Shown one piece after another: positions 7,527 through 15,444 of a DNA stretch of 64,000 bases (position 1 is the stretch's first letter; every line of letters starts with the position of its first letter). This stretch comes from an uncultured Roseovarius sp. (lineage in GTDB: Bacteria; Pseudomonadota; Alphaproteobacteria; Rhodobacterales; Rhodobacteraceae): NCBI RefSeq assembly GCF_947489715.1, contig NZ_CANLER010000001.1, positions 620,001-684,000 on the forward strand, given 5' to 3'. The notes under the pieces are model-generated. The model searched no databases. It was given only the letters and a program-made list of their open reading frames with translations, and was not told where the DNA came from. A program made the position numbers and the translations under genes.

Positions 7527-7988
7527 ATGTCTGTCCGAATAGATGATCTGGACCGAAAAATCCTCGTGCAGTTGCAGCAGGATGGTGGTCAGTCGCTTGA
7601 TGATATTGCCAAGATTGTAGGCAGTTCCAAGACGCCGGTCTGGAACCGGATTCGCAAGATGCGCGAAGCGGGGGTGATCAAACAGCAGACGTTTCTGTTG
7701 GATGCCGAAGCCCTAGGGTTTGAAGCCTGTTTCTTTGTGTTGATCCGTACGTCCGAGCATGATGCGGGATGGCAGAAAGCGTTTTTGAAGGCGCTGCGCG
7801 ACAGGCCCGAGGTGCAGGAGGCGCATCGGTTGGCCGGGGATATCGACTATATCCTCAAGGTACGGGTTGCGAATGCGCGGGCTTATGACGTGTTTTATCA
7901 GGCGCTGATATCAGAGGTGAAGGTGCACAATGTCACTGCACTTCTATCTATGGAAGAGATCAAATCAACGACGATGCTGCCGCTTTGA
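7527..7988 (+). CDS. Lrp/AsnC family transcriptional regulator
   Basis: The 153-residue product has an N-terminal winged HTH (about residues 8-50, SLDDIAKIVGSSKTPVWNRI) and a C-terminal RAM ligand-binding and oligomerisation domain (about 65-145). Divergent from the sulfate-assimilation operon across 142 bp, which makes it the likely local regulator, possibly sensing cysteine or another amino acid. That role is inferred from position only. The start is supported by GAAGGAA 8 nt upstream. Confidence 0.92.
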   Translation: MSVRIDDLDRKILVQLQQDGGQSLDDIAKIVGSSKTPVWNRIRKMREAGVIKQQTFLLDAEALGFEACFFVLIRTSEHDAGWQKAFLKALRDRPEVQEAHRLAGDIDYILKVRVANARAYDVFYQALISEVKVHNVTALLSMEEIKSTTMLPL

Positions 7989-8027
7989 GATGATGTTCAC
8001 CGTTGAGCGTTAGGGCGCGGGGATAGA

Positions 8028-8783
8028 TCAGGCGCTTTCTTCCAAAGCTTTGATAATAGGCGAGAAATCAGATTGTTTCAGGCTGGCGCCGCCAACAAGT
8101 GCGCCGTCGACATTATCGGTTTCGAAAATTTCAGCGGCGTTTGAGGGTTTGACGGAGCCGCCATAGAGAAGTCGTACGCCATTGCCAATATCGGGCCCGA
8201 AACGGGTGATCAGTCGGGTGCGGATGAAATCATGCACCTCGTCGATCTGGGCGACCGTGGGGGTGAGGCCGGTGCCGATGGCCCAGATGGGTTCATACGC
8301 GATCACCGTGTTCACGGCTGTCGTGGCATCCGGTACGGAGCTGGAGAGCTGGCCGGCGATGATGTCGAGCGTATTGGCAGCTTCGCGTTCGGACAGACTT
8401 TCGCCCAGACAAATGATGGCAGTCAGGCCAGCGGCATGGGCGGCGCGGGCTTTGGCGCGCACCAACTCACTGGATTCATTGTGATTTTCCCGCCTTTCTG
8501 AATGGCCGAGGATCACATGAGTTGCCCCGGCATCGGTCAGCATGGGGGCGGAGATATCGCCGGTATGGGCGCCGGTGGCTTCTGAATGGCAATCCTGCCC
8601 GCCTATATCTAGTGGTGCGGTGTCGGCCAAGGCTGCGGCGTCGCGGAGAAGGGTGGATGGCGGGCAGATGAGGATATCGACCGACGGATCAGGATGCGCG
8701 GAGACCAATGCCTGAAGCTCGGACAATGCGGCGCGTGTGCCGTTCATCTTCCAGTTTCCGGCGGCAAGTTTACGTCTGCTCAT
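8028..8783 (-). CDS. tpiA: Triose-phosphate isomerase
   Basis: Interconverts dihydroxyacetone phosphate and glyceraldehyde 3-phosphate. The 251-residue TIM barrel has the catalytic Lys in AAGNWKMNG (near residue 12), His in VILGHSERR (near residue 93) and Glu in [11 protein letters not shown] (near residue 163), and the phosphate-binding [11 protein letters not shown]. It is downstream of the IscA-like gene on the same strand with a 41-bp gap, so read-through from the Fe-S genes is possible. Confidence 0.97.
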   Translation of the reverse strand: MSRRKLAAGNWKMNGTRAALSELQALVSAHPDPSVDILICPPSTLLRDAAALADTAPLDIGGQDCHSEATGAHTGDISAPMLTDAGATHVILGHSERRENHNESSELVRAKARAAHAAGLTAIICLGESLSEREAANTLDIIAGQLSSSVPDATTAVNTVIAYEPIWAIGTGLTPTVAQIDEVHDFIRTRLITRFGPDIGNGVRLLYGGSVKPSNAAEIFETDNVDGALVGGASLKQSDFSPIIKALEESA

Positions 8784-8824
8784 TTAAAAATATTTCCTGA
8801 TACCAATGACTTGCGGCGACAGGC

Positions 8825-9175
8825 CTACATGCCTTCGAACTTGATGGATTCGCCGCAGCCGCAGGCCTCGGTCACGTTGGGATTGTTGAATTTGAAACCG
8901 GATTCCAGCAATGACACTTCGTAATCAATCTGGGTGCCAAAGAGGAACATCTGCGCCATCGGGGCGATCATGACCCGTGCGCCATCCTGTTCGACCACCT
9001 CATCATGGGGGTCGACCTGGGTCACATACTCCATGGTGTATTCCATGCCTGCACAACCGCCTTTTTTGACGCCGATGCGCAACCCCTCATGACCATCTTT
9101 GGCCATCAGCCTGGCAATCTGGCCAGCGGCGGCATCGGTCATGGTGACGGCCTGTTTTCCGGGAATGCCAAACAT
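8825..9175 (-). CDS. IscA/SufA/ErpA-type iron-sulfur carrier
   Basis: A-type carrier that receives Fe-S clusters from a scaffold and hands them to apoproteins. It has 116 residues with the three invariant cysteines, Cys41 in GGCAGMEY and Cys105/Cys107 in ACGCGES. Transcribed after the SufT-type gene with a 29-bp gap. Subfamily (SufA versus ErpA versus IscA) cannot be settled by eye; SufT linkage favours a SUF-related carrier. Confidence 0.94.
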   Translation of the reverse strand: MFGIPGKQAVTMTDAAAGQIARLMAKDGHEGLRIGVKKGGCAGMEYTMEYVTQVDPHDEVVEQDGARVMIAPMAQMFLFGTQIDYEVSLLESGFKFNNPNVTEACGCGESIKFEGM

Positions 9176-9204
9176 TAGCTTCGCCTTATAATCCTTTGAT
9201 CATT

Positions 9205-9567
9205 CTACATGAAACCAAGTTCTAGACGCGCTTCATCACTCATCATGTCCATGCCCCAGGGGGGCTCCCATGTCAGCTGCACATCGACCTGCTTCACACC
9301 GGCCAAAGGCTCGATCGCTTCGGCGACCCAACCGGGCATTTCGCCCGCCACCGGGCAGCCCGGTGCGGTCAGGGTCATTGCGATGCTGACTGCATTTTCG
9401 CTATCAATATCAATGGTATAGATCAGGCCCAGATCATATATATTGACCGGAATTTCGGGGTCATAGACCGAGCGGCACGCCTCGACGATCTGATCATAGA
9501 GGGGATGATCGGTGCTGGAGGGCGCGATCAGCGGGGCGCCTTCAAGGGGTTCGGGGCTATGTGTCAT
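9205..9567 (-). CDS. sufT: SufT-type (DUF59/MIP18) Fe-S cluster assembly factor
   Basis: The 120-residue protein shows the DUF59 motif YDPEIPVNIYDLGLIY (near residue 35) and MTLTAPGCPVAGEMP with the conserved Cys (near residue 72). It ends in the SufT-typical tail WEPPWGMDMMSDEARLELGF. The family supports maturation of Fe-S proteins and lipoate-dependent metabolism. It precedes the A-type carrier on the same strand. A GTAC-repeat array and a 15-bp palindrome lie 83-159 bp upstream and may be part of its control region. Confidence 0.93.
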   Translation of the reverse strand: MTHSPEPLEGAPLIAPSSTDHPLYDQIVEACRSVYDPEIPVNIYDLGLIYTIDIDSENAVSIAMTLTAPGCPVAGEMPGWVAEAIEPLAGVKQVDVQLTWEPPWGMDMMSDEARLELGFM

Positions 9568-9648
9568 CTAAGAGTCCTGACGTTATCCTGACCAAACATA
9601 TAGGAATTATCCGGGGCCGCGTCCAGTGGCAGTAGGACGCAGCGAAAC

Positions 9649-9726
9649 CGTACAAGGCGTACGTTTTGTACGTGCGAAACGTACGTAAATCAGCGTGTTC
9701 GTGGCAACAGGCGTACGGGCCGTACG
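9649..9726. promoter_or_regulatory. GTAC-core repeat cluster and 15-bp palindrome upstream of sufT
   Basis: GTAC cores start at 9650, 9659, 9668 and 9681 (spacings 9, 9, 13) and at 9713 and 9722. CGTACGTTT (9658-9666) and AAACGTACG (9677-9685) are a perfect 9-bp inverted repeat with a 10-nt spacer. CGTACGG-G-CCGTACG (9712-9726) is a perfect 7+1+7 palindrome. Read on the minus strand, the 13-9-9 spacing matches the array at 873-911. It lies between the tetR stop and the sufT start, so it may be an operator array of sufT or a 3' structure of tetR. Confidence 0.5.
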
Positions 9727-9760
9727 GAATCGATCCTTTTTCTGCGCCAAAATTGCACCT

Positions 9761-10297
9761 TCAATCTGCCGCACTGGCACAAATCTGCTGGGCGGCCCGA
9801 TCCATGACCGACAGATCCTTGAGACTGACCGCGACGGTCATCGCGCCCTGAAGCTGGCACTGGATGCGCAGGGCCAGTCCCGGCTTGTCCGGCATGTCAG
9901 GGGGCATGGCTGCGGTCAGCCACGCGATGTTGCCGCGAAAGAATTCGGACACGCGGGTGGCCACCTTGTCGGGCAGCCCCGCGCTTTCGGCGGCCAGCAT
10001 GCCGCACAGGCATTGCAATTGGTTTTTGCGCAGCGCGTCCCGGTAGACCTGACAAAAGAGCGCCAGCGACCGCGGCCAGTCCTGGGCATCGGGTGCGCCA
10101 ACCTGCGTCGCGATCCGATCGGCGTAGCGGTCGACAACGGCCAATCCCAGATCTTCCTTGTGGCGGAAATGATAGTGGATGCTGGCCGATTTGATCCCCA
10201 TCTCATCCGCCAAATCCCGAAAGCTGACGGCGTGATAGCCGCGCAGGCGGATGGCGTTTTCGGCCAGATCAAGAATTTGAGTGCGGGTGTCGGGCAT
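9761..10297 (-). CDS. TetR/AcrR family transcriptional regulator
   Basis: The 178-residue product from MPDTRTQILDLAENAIRLRG has a TetR helix-turn-helix (FRDLADEMGIKSASIHYHF, residues about 24-42) followed by a helical ligand domain rich in Cys (QCLCGML). Divergent from a glutathione transferase gene; two ATCTA...TAGAT palindromes in the 112-bp gap are the likely operators for repression of both genes. The inducer is unknown; the target suggests an electrophile or xenobiotic. Confidence 0.93.
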   Translation of the reverse strand: MPDTRTQILDLAENAIRLRGYHAVSFRDLADEMGIKSASIHYHFRHKEDLGLAVVDRYADRIATQVGAPDAQDWPRSLALFCQVYRDALRKNQLQCLCGMLAAESAGLPDKVATRVSEFFRGNIAWLTAAMPPDMPDKPGLALRIQCQLQGAMTVAVSLKDLSVMDRAAQQICASAAD

Positions 10298-10315
10298 CAG
10301 TCTCACGTTTTTGCG

Positions 10316-10329
10316 ATCTATCAGTAGAT
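10316..10329. promoter_or_regulatory. Candidate TetR operator 1
   Basis: ATCTA-TCAG-TAGAT is a perfect inverted repeat with a 4-nt spacer, 19 bp upstream of the tetR start. It shares half-sites and spacing with operator 2. Confidence 0.55.
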
Positions 10330-10361
10330 AGGCTTGACCCGGGGCGAGCGCAAGTGCATAC

Positions 10362-10383
10362 ATCTACCTACTACTAGATAGAT
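10362..10383. promoter_or_regulatory. Candidate TetR operator 2
   Basis: ATCTACCTA (10362-10370) and TAGATAGAT (10375-10383) pair at 8 of 9 positions across a 4-nt spacer. The centre is 37 bp upstream of the glutathione transferase start, where it would overlap that promoter. Confidence 0.6.
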
Positions 10384-10409
10384 ACATAATACGAGAGAGA
10401 GGAAACACC

Positions 10410-11030
10410 ATGAAGGTATATGAATTTGCCGGCTTCCCGAACCCGGCGCGCGTGCGCATTGCCCTGGCGGAAAAGGGTTTGACCGATCAGGTCGAGTTCA
10501 TCTCGGTCAATGTGCCCGAGGGCGAACATCTGTCGGAGGATTACCGCGCCAAGAACCCATCCGCCGCGGTGCCGCTGCTGGAACTGGAGGATGGTACGTA
10601 TATTTCGGAGTGTTCGGCGATCACCGAATATCTGGATCAGTTGGATGGTGCCCCGAGCCTGACCGGTAAGACCCCGAAAGACCGCGCGGTGATTCACATG
10701 ATGCAGCGCCGGGCCGAATCTGGTTTGCTGGATGCGGTGGCAACCTATTTTCATCATGCGACACCCGGCCTTGGCCCAGATGTCGAAAGCTATCAATGTG
10801 CGGAATGGGGGACGCATCAGAAGGAAAATGTGCTAAAAGGGATGCGGTATCTGGATGGCGTTCTGGCAGATCAGCCGTATCTTGCAGGCGATGATTTCAC
10901 CGTGGCAGACATCACGGCCTTTGCCGGGCTTGCCTTTGCCGGATTTGCCGAGATTGCCGTGCCGGAGGAGTGCAAGAACCTGAAGGACTGGCATGCGCGG
11001 GTTTCGACCCGGCCGTCGATCGCAGCCTGA
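10410..11030 (+). CDS. Glutathione S-transferase family protein
   Basis: A 206-residue protein with an N-terminal thioredoxin-like domain (MKVYEFAGFPNPARVRIALAEKG, then the glutathione-binding AAVPLLELEDG and ISECSAITEYL) and an all-helical C-terminal domain with YLAGDDFTVADITAFAGL. The family conjugates glutathione to electrophiles or has peroxidase activity; substrate unknown. GAGAGAGGAAA precedes the start. It is divergent from the TetR regulator and 27 bp before a cupin gene, forming a probable TetR-controlled detoxification operon. Confidence 0.93.
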   Translation: MKVYEFAGFPNPARVRIALAEKGLTDQVEFISVNVPEGEHLSEDYRAKNPSAAVPLLELEDGTYISECSAITEYLDQLDGAPSLTGKTPKDRAVIHMMQRRAESGLLDAVATYFHHATPGLGPDVESYQCAEWGTHQKENVLKGMRYLDGVLADQPYLAGDDFTVADITAFAGLAFAGFAEIAVPEECKNLKDWHARVSTRPSIAA

Positions 11031-11057
11031 GCGCATAGGGAAAAAAGGAGACGGATC

Positions 11058-11732
11058 ATGGGGTTACATGACGATTTTTCCAAACGTGCGGTGGTTCACA
11101 GCGCCGACGAGCCTTGGGTGGCGTCCCCCATGCCCGGCGTGGACCGGCGTATGCTGGACCGGATCGGGGACGAGGTGGCGCGGGCCACCACCATCGTGCG
11201 CTATGCGCCGGGCAGCAAATTTTCGAGCCATGTGCATACTGGCGGCGAGGAGTTTCTGGTGCTTGACGGCGTATTTCAGGACGAGCATGGCGATTTCCCG
11301 GAAGGCAGTTACATCCGCAATCCGCCGCAATCGTCGCATACGCCGGGGTCGGAACCGGGCTGCACCATCTTTGTGAAGCTCTGGCAATTCGACCTTGCCG
11401 ACCGCACCCATGTGCGGATCGACACCGGGAAAATGCGTTTTGTCCCAGAGCGCGCCGGGGTTGAGGTGATGCCGCTCTTCCATGACGCGCATGAGGATGT
11501 CGTGCTGGAGCGGTGGCAGGCCGGGGCGCAGCTTGATCTTGACGCCCCGGGCGGGCTTGAGGTGCTGGTGCTGGACGGTGGCTTTGACGAAGGCGGCGAG
11601 AGCTTTGGCAAGCATAGCTGGTTGCGCCTACCGCGCGGTGGTGCCGCGACCATTGCGGTTGGTTCCGAGGGCGCACGCGTCTGGATCAAGCGCGACCATC
11701 TGCGGGTTGATCCCCAGCCCCCGTCGGCCTGA
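11058..11732 (+). CDS. Cupin protein of the ChrR anti-sigma-factor-like type
   Basis: This 224-residue protein has two cupin-like halves. The first carries the metal-binding pattern FSSHVHTGGEEFLVLDG...PPQSSHTP typical of ChrR-like cupins; the second (from about residue 130) is a degenerate copy ending in LVLDGGFDEGGESFGKHSWLRLP. The N-terminal zinc-binding anti-sigma domain of ChrR is absent, so it is not a full anti-sigma factor. AAAAAAGGAGAC gives a strong ribosome site. Co-directional with the glutathione transferase and probably co-regulated by TetR. Biochemical role unknown. Confidence 0.85.
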   Translation: MGLHDDFSKRAVVHSADEPWVASPMPGVDRRMLDRIGDEVARATTIVRYAPGSKFSSHVHTGGEEFLVLDGVFQDEHGDFPEGSYIRNPPQSSHTPGSEPGCTIFVKLWQFDLADRTHVRIDTGKMRFVPERAGVEVMPLFHDAHEDVVLERWQAGAQLDLDAPGGLEVLVLDGGFDEGGESFGKHSWLRLPRGGAATIAVGSEGARVWIKRDHLRVDPQPPSA

Positions 11733-11746
11733 GAAACCCTGAAAAT

Positions 11747-11775
11747 CGGCAGACCGGGGCATTTCTGGTCTGCCG
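11747..11775 (+). terminator. Stem-loop after the cupin gene
   Basis: CGGCAGACC (11747-11755) pairs perfectly with GGTCTGCCG (11767-11775) across an 11-nt loop, 14 bp after the stop. No U-tract follows on the plus strand, so a factor-assisted terminator or mRNA-stabilising end is likely. Confidence 0.5.
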
Positions 11776-11906
11776 GGTCTCGCATGCGCGCATCCTTCAC
11801 GGTGCCTCCGGCCCCGACAAAGCTGGATTTCTGCCCCAATTCTTCCGAATTCCTGAATCATACCCGAGAGGACCGTAGAACGCAGAAAACGCACGAGGAT
11901 TGAGCC

Positions 11907-13199
11907 ATGCTGAAAGCGATTGCACGTCTCGCGTCATCCATCCGGGCCCGGGGCAGCAACAGCGCAGAGCCGCCAGCGGAAAGCATTGATCTGTCAGACA
12001 TGCCGATCATCGTCGCGCAATCGGCGCTGGAGGCGTTTCCCGAAGACCCCCATCCCCTTGTCGGGGCGGTGATTGATTACGTCAACGTGCTGACCTCGCA
12101 GGGTCATTTCAACCGCCGCGAAATCCCGGTGCTGGCGATGGCGGCCTATCATGCCGATTATTATCTGGCTCAGGTCAATAACGGCGGCCATTCGCAATTC
12201 ATCCACAATAGCGGGGCCAACCTGCCGCAGACCACCGCCGATATCCTGTATTGTCTGACCGAAATGGATGCCGAGGAATATCTGTTGGTGTTCCGGATTT
12301 TCAACGAGTGGGTACAGTCGCATCCCGACGATGTGGCCCGGCAAACCGGGTTTGACGGGGGCAGGGCGGCGCGGCTGGATGAGCTGGACGATATGTTCTA
12401 CGCGGTTGAAAGCGATGGATCGCTGCGCGAGATGATTGCCGCGTGGATCAGCACCGCACCCAACCTTTTGGCGCTGCCCGATGCGCAGGTCGCCAATGCC
12501 CGGGCACGGCTTTGTGCTGCCAACCCCTATCGCGAGATGCGTGACCGTATTCTGCGCATTGCGGGGCTTGACGCACAGGTGACCGGACAGCCGATGGCGG
12601 CGATCAGCATGGCGGCGGGGGTGGCCCAGCCGCTGGCGGCGATCACGCGGGTTGGCAATGGCAGCTACCAAGAGGTCGAGGGCGAGGAGCTGATGTGTGT
12701 CACCCTGTTCACCACGGCGGGCAAACGCTGGGCTGCGCTGACCGATGAGGATGTGGTGATTTATGACTGCGTCGAACATGACAACCCGGAGATGCCGTCA
12801 GATCCGCTCGAAGCGACGATGGAGCAGATTTCCAATTGGAAGGCGCCGGAGATCGGCGAGGAGCTGGGCAGTGTCACGTTGGCGCAGGCGGGTATGGCCG
12901 CCGAGATCGCCGCCCGCACCAAGGCAGCGGCGGCGATTGATCTGATGCTATCCCAACTGCTGCAACCGCCCAGGGTCGATCAAGTCACGATCCGCAGTGC
13001 CGGGAAGGGGCCGGATGACGAGGACGGGATGACGGTTCTGTTGGTGCTCAACAATGCCGCGATGGCGATGTCGGCGGTGATCGGTGAAAACGGCGCCAGC
13101 CTGCTGAGCGAGCCGGATCATCAGAAGATGGTGCAGGTGACCCGCGCCCAGATCGACGTCCACGCTGCCGAGAATGCGATTGAAAAGCTGGTTGGCTAG
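11907..13199 (+). CDS. DUF4375 (DMP19-like) domain protein
   Basis: A 430-residue cytoplasmic protein. Residues about 60-190 contain the DUF4375 hallmark YHADYYLAQVNNGGHSQFIHN and the following ETTADI-like helix TTADILYCLTEM. The C-terminal 230 residues are a separate, Ala-rich region with no motif I recognise. The domain is of unknown function; some members are called DMP19, and no enzymatic activity is established. GAGGATTGAGCC supports the start. It stands alone between a cupin operon and convergent lipB. Confidence 0.82.
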   Translation: MLKAIARLASSIRARGSNSAEPPAESIDLSDMPIIVAQSALEAFPEDPHPLVGAVIDYVNVLTSQGHFNRREIPVLAMAAYHADYYLAQVNNGGHSQFIHNSGANLPQTTADILYCLTEMDAEEYLLVFRIFNEWVQSHPDDVARQTGFDGGRAARLDELDDMFYAVESDGSLREMIAAWISTAPNLLALPDAQVANARARLCAANPYREMRDRILRIAGLDAQVTGQPMAAISMAAGVAQPLAAITRVGNGSYQEVEGEELMCVTLFTTAGKRWAALTDEDVVIYDCVEHDNPEMPSDPLEATMEQISNWKAPEIGEELGSVTLAQAGMAAEIAARTKAAAAIDLMLSQLLQPPRVDQVTIRSAGKGPDDEDGMTVLLVLNNAAMAMSAVIGENGASLLSEPDHQKMVQVTRAQIDVHAAENAIEKLVG

Positions 13200-13220
13200 G
13201 GGGCTGCGGCAAACCCGGCG

Positions 13221-13913
13221 CTAGGAACGGTCGGTGAATGCCGTCTGAAACGTCTGTCTGAGCGCCACGTCCAGATCATGCATCGTGACCGGCAGGCCCA
13301 GATCGACCAGGCTGGTGACCCCATGTTCGGTGATGCCGCAGGGGACGATGCCGTTGAAATGGTCCAGATCGGGTTCGACATTGATCGAAATGCCATGAAA
13401 GCTGACCCATTTGCGCAGGCGAATGCCGATCGCGGCGATCTTGTCCTCGGGTTTTGCGCCGCTGGCGGTGAGGGGTTTGTCATCCCGCTGCACCCAGACG
13501 CCGACGCGGCCGTCGCGGATCTCTCCGGTGACGTTGAATCGTTCCAGCGTGGCGATCACCCAGCCTTCAAGCTGTTTCACGAAAAGGCGCACGTCATGGC
13601 CGCGCTTGCCCACGTCCAGCATCACATAGACAACCCGCTGTCCCGGGCCGTGATAGGTATATTGGCCACCGCGCTGACTGACATGCACCGGAAACCTGTC
13701 GGGATCGGTCAGGTCCTGCGGCTTGGCACTGGTGCCGGCGGTATATAGCGGCGGGTGTTCCAGCAGCCAGATCGCTTCGGGCGCCTGGCCCCGGGCGATG
13801 CGCGCAACCCGGTCTTCCATTGCGGTGACCGCCTGATCGTAGGGGACAAGCCCGTCCGAGACATGCCATTGCACGGCATCCGGTTCCAGATGGGCAGGGT
13901 CGGGCAGCAGCAT
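13221..13913 (-). CDS. lipB: Octanoyl-[acyl-carrier-protein] transferase (lipoate biosynthesis)
   Basis: Transfers octanoate from ACP to the lipoyl domains of 2-oxoacid dehydrogenases and GcvH; LipA then inserts sulfur. The 230-residue product from MLLPDPAHL has the acyl-binding [16 protein letters not shown], the catalytic Lys region [23 protein letters not shown] (Lys in DKIAAIG) and the nucleophilic Cys in [14 protein letters not shown]. An upstream ATG at 14018 would add 35 residues unlike the family, so the internal start is preferred. Convergent with the DUF4375 gene, with a 21-bp gap. Confidence 0.95.
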   Translation of the reverse strand: MLLPDPAHLEPDAVQWHVSDGLVPYDQAVTAMEDRVARIARGQAPEAIWLLEHPPLYTAGTSAKPQDLTDPDRFPVHVSQRGGQYTYHGPGQRVVYVMLDVGKRGHDVRLFVKQLEGWVIATLERFNVTGEIRDGRVGVWVQRDDKPLTASGAKPEDKIAAIGIRLRKWVSFHGISINVEPDLDHFNGIVPCGITEHGVTSLVDLGLPVTMHDLDVALRQTFQTAFTDRS

Positions 13914-14120
13914 CAGCACAAGGAGCCTTTTGGCAGAGATCAGGGCGCAGCACCCGCCGCGGGGCACCGTCAGGAGGGTTCTAGCGGTGACCGCGCGGAG
14001 TTTCAAAGCCGAATGCACTGGCAGAGCACGTCGGCAGGCAGCGCAGCGTCAAAAACTGCGGAAAAGCTCTTCACAAGCGACGGGCACGTTGATATAGCCT
14101 CGCCCACCAAGCCTAGACGT

Positions 14121-14206
14121 GCGGTCGTGGCGGAATGGTAGACGCGCAGCGTTGAGGTCGCTGTGGGGTAACACCCGTGGAAGTTCGAGTCTTCTCGACC
14201 GCACCA
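14121..14206 (+). tRNA. tRNA-Leu (anticodon GAG), CCA encoded
   Basis: The acceptor arm GCGGTCG pairs with CGACCGC, followed by A and CCA. The D-arm is TGGCGGAATGGTAGACGC; the anticodon arm is CAGCG-TTGAGGT-CGCTG, giving anticodon GAG. There is a long variable arm (GTGGGG...CCCGTGG region), as expected for leucine tRNA, and the T-arm contains GTTCGAGT. Length is 86 nt. No integrase or duplicated 3' end is seen nearby, so it is not an obvious island attachment site. Confidence 0.96.
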
Positions 14207-14322
14207 TCACACAGAATTCGTTATAAATACCTGTATGTTGAGCTAATTTCTTAATCTTTGACCCATGTCGAAAATCGCTTGTTTCGGGTGATCTCTAAGG
14301 TGGTGCAAAACTGTGTGCTGCT

Positions 14323-15207
14323 TCAGATTCGTGCCAGGCGCCAATCCGGGTGCAATTCGGCCTCTGTGCAGAATTTGGCCGTGTCGTATCCGGCGAAGAG
14401 GCCATCGCCTGTTACCAATACGGTGCGCCATTCCCGGGCGGCGGCGCCCAGGATGTCAGTGTGAAGCGTGTCGCCGCACATGATGATTTTCCTGGCTGGC
14501 GTATCGGGCAAAGAGCGTTCTACCAAATTGTAGACCTCGGGGTAGGGTTTTCCGAAAAACCGGACATGCGCAAACCCCTGGTCCACCAGCAGATGGCCAA
14601 AGTGACCGGGTTCGAGTGAAAACCCGTTATCGCGTGGGGCGACCAGATCGGCGTTTGCGATGATGACCGGGCGATCCTTGCGCTGAAGGGAGGCCCGGAG
14701 TAGGTCTTGGCGCGTGTCGGTCCAGCCCGCCGAGGATAGAAACAGAAAGCCATCCACCTGATCGTACGCGTCCGCGGCGAGGCCAAGGCGCAGCGTGTCA
14801 AAGCCGATATCGGTCAACTGATCTTCGGGCGCGGCAATGCACCCCCAAAGGCCGGGGCTGAGGGCCGCTAGCGCTGCGTCGCGGCTGGTGATGATCTCAT
14901 TGCTTTCAATCGCGATCCCCAGGCGCTGGAACTTGGCAACCGCCCCGGTGCGATCATAGCTTGCGGCGTTGGTCAGGATGCGAATGTCGCAGCCTTGGGC
15001 GCGCAGTTCTTCCAGTCTTCGATCAGCGCCGTCGATCAGGGTTTCGCCGACATTGAGCACGCCGAAAGCATCAAACACGAAGGCCGAGCTGCTGTCGGCA
15101 ATGTCTGTCAGGGCCGAGATGTTCCGGGTTGTGATCTTTGGTTTTGCCTGCGGGAAGCGGGGCCGAACCTCTTGATATCGGTCGAAAATCGCGGGGGCGC
15201 TTAACAT
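14323..15207 (-). CDS. HAD-superfamily (class IIA, NagD-like) hydrolase
   Basis: A 294-residue phosphatase-type protein from MLSAPAIFDRYQEVRP. HAD motif I appears as FVFDAFGVLN (nucleophile Asp near residue 48), motif II in RILTNAAS, and motifs III/IV as GKPYPEVYN and MCGDTLHTDILGA. The large C2-type cap between is typical of NagD, 4-nitrophenylphosphatase and glycerol-3-phosphate/phosphoglycolate phosphatases. It is divergent from the DeoR-Ugp-phosphodiesterase operon, which makes glycerol 3-phosphate a plausible substrate (inference). Motif I has Phe at the +2 position instead of Asp, as in haloacid-dehalogenase-like members, so substrate and even reaction type are uncertain. Confidence 0.88.
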   Translation of the reverse strand: MLSAPAIFDRYQEVRPRFPQAKPKITTRNISALTDIADSSSAFVFDAFGVLNVGETLIDGADRRLEELRAQGCDIRILTNAASYDRTGAVAKFQRLGIAIESNEIITSRDAALAALSPGLWGCIAAPEDQLTDIGFDTLRLGLAADAYDQVDGFLFLSSAGWTDTRQDLLRASLQRKDRPVIIANADLVAPRDNGFSLEPGHFGHLLVDQGFAHVRFFGKPYPEVYNLVERSLPDTPARKIIMCGDTLHTDILGAAAREWRTVLVTGDGLFAGYDTAKFCTEAELHPDWRLARI

Positions 15208-15384
15208 TTTTTTTGAGGGCCTTCGGTTCGGTTTCAATGACGCGTACTGGAATAATCCGGTTGCTTCAACTGTAGCGACGCGTGGAGAAATAACAAATCC
15301 AAAAGCGAACAAAGCAACAGAAATAGCCCTATAAGGCATACAATACGCCGCGATGCTGCATGGTTTTGTATGTTTGGAATAGAT

Positions 15385-15405
15385 TTTTGTTGTTTTGTTG
15401 TTTTG
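15385..15405. promoter_or_regulatory. Tandem TTTTGTTG repeats, candidate DeoR operator
   Basis: TTTTGTTG occurs at 15385-15392 and 15393-15400, followed by a partial TTTTG (15401-15405), ending 39 bp before the DeoR start in the HAD/DeoR divergent region. Direct 8-bp repeats suit the tandem-site binding of some DeoR-family proteins, so autoregulation of the ugp-like operon is plausible. Confidence 0.4.
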
Positions 15406-15444
15406 GTAGCCTTAGCCTTGTCCCCAGACGATTCAGGGGTGGAG

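Noticed and set aside
11058-11732. ChrR anti-sigma factor with a partner ECF sigma factor
   Set aside because: The zinc-binding anti-sigma domain is missing and no sigma factor gene is adjacent; only the cupin part is similar.
14121-14330. tRNA-Leu as an integration site
   Set aside because: No integrase, no direct repeat of the tRNA 3' end and no change in gene content; flanking genes are ordinary chromosomal genes.
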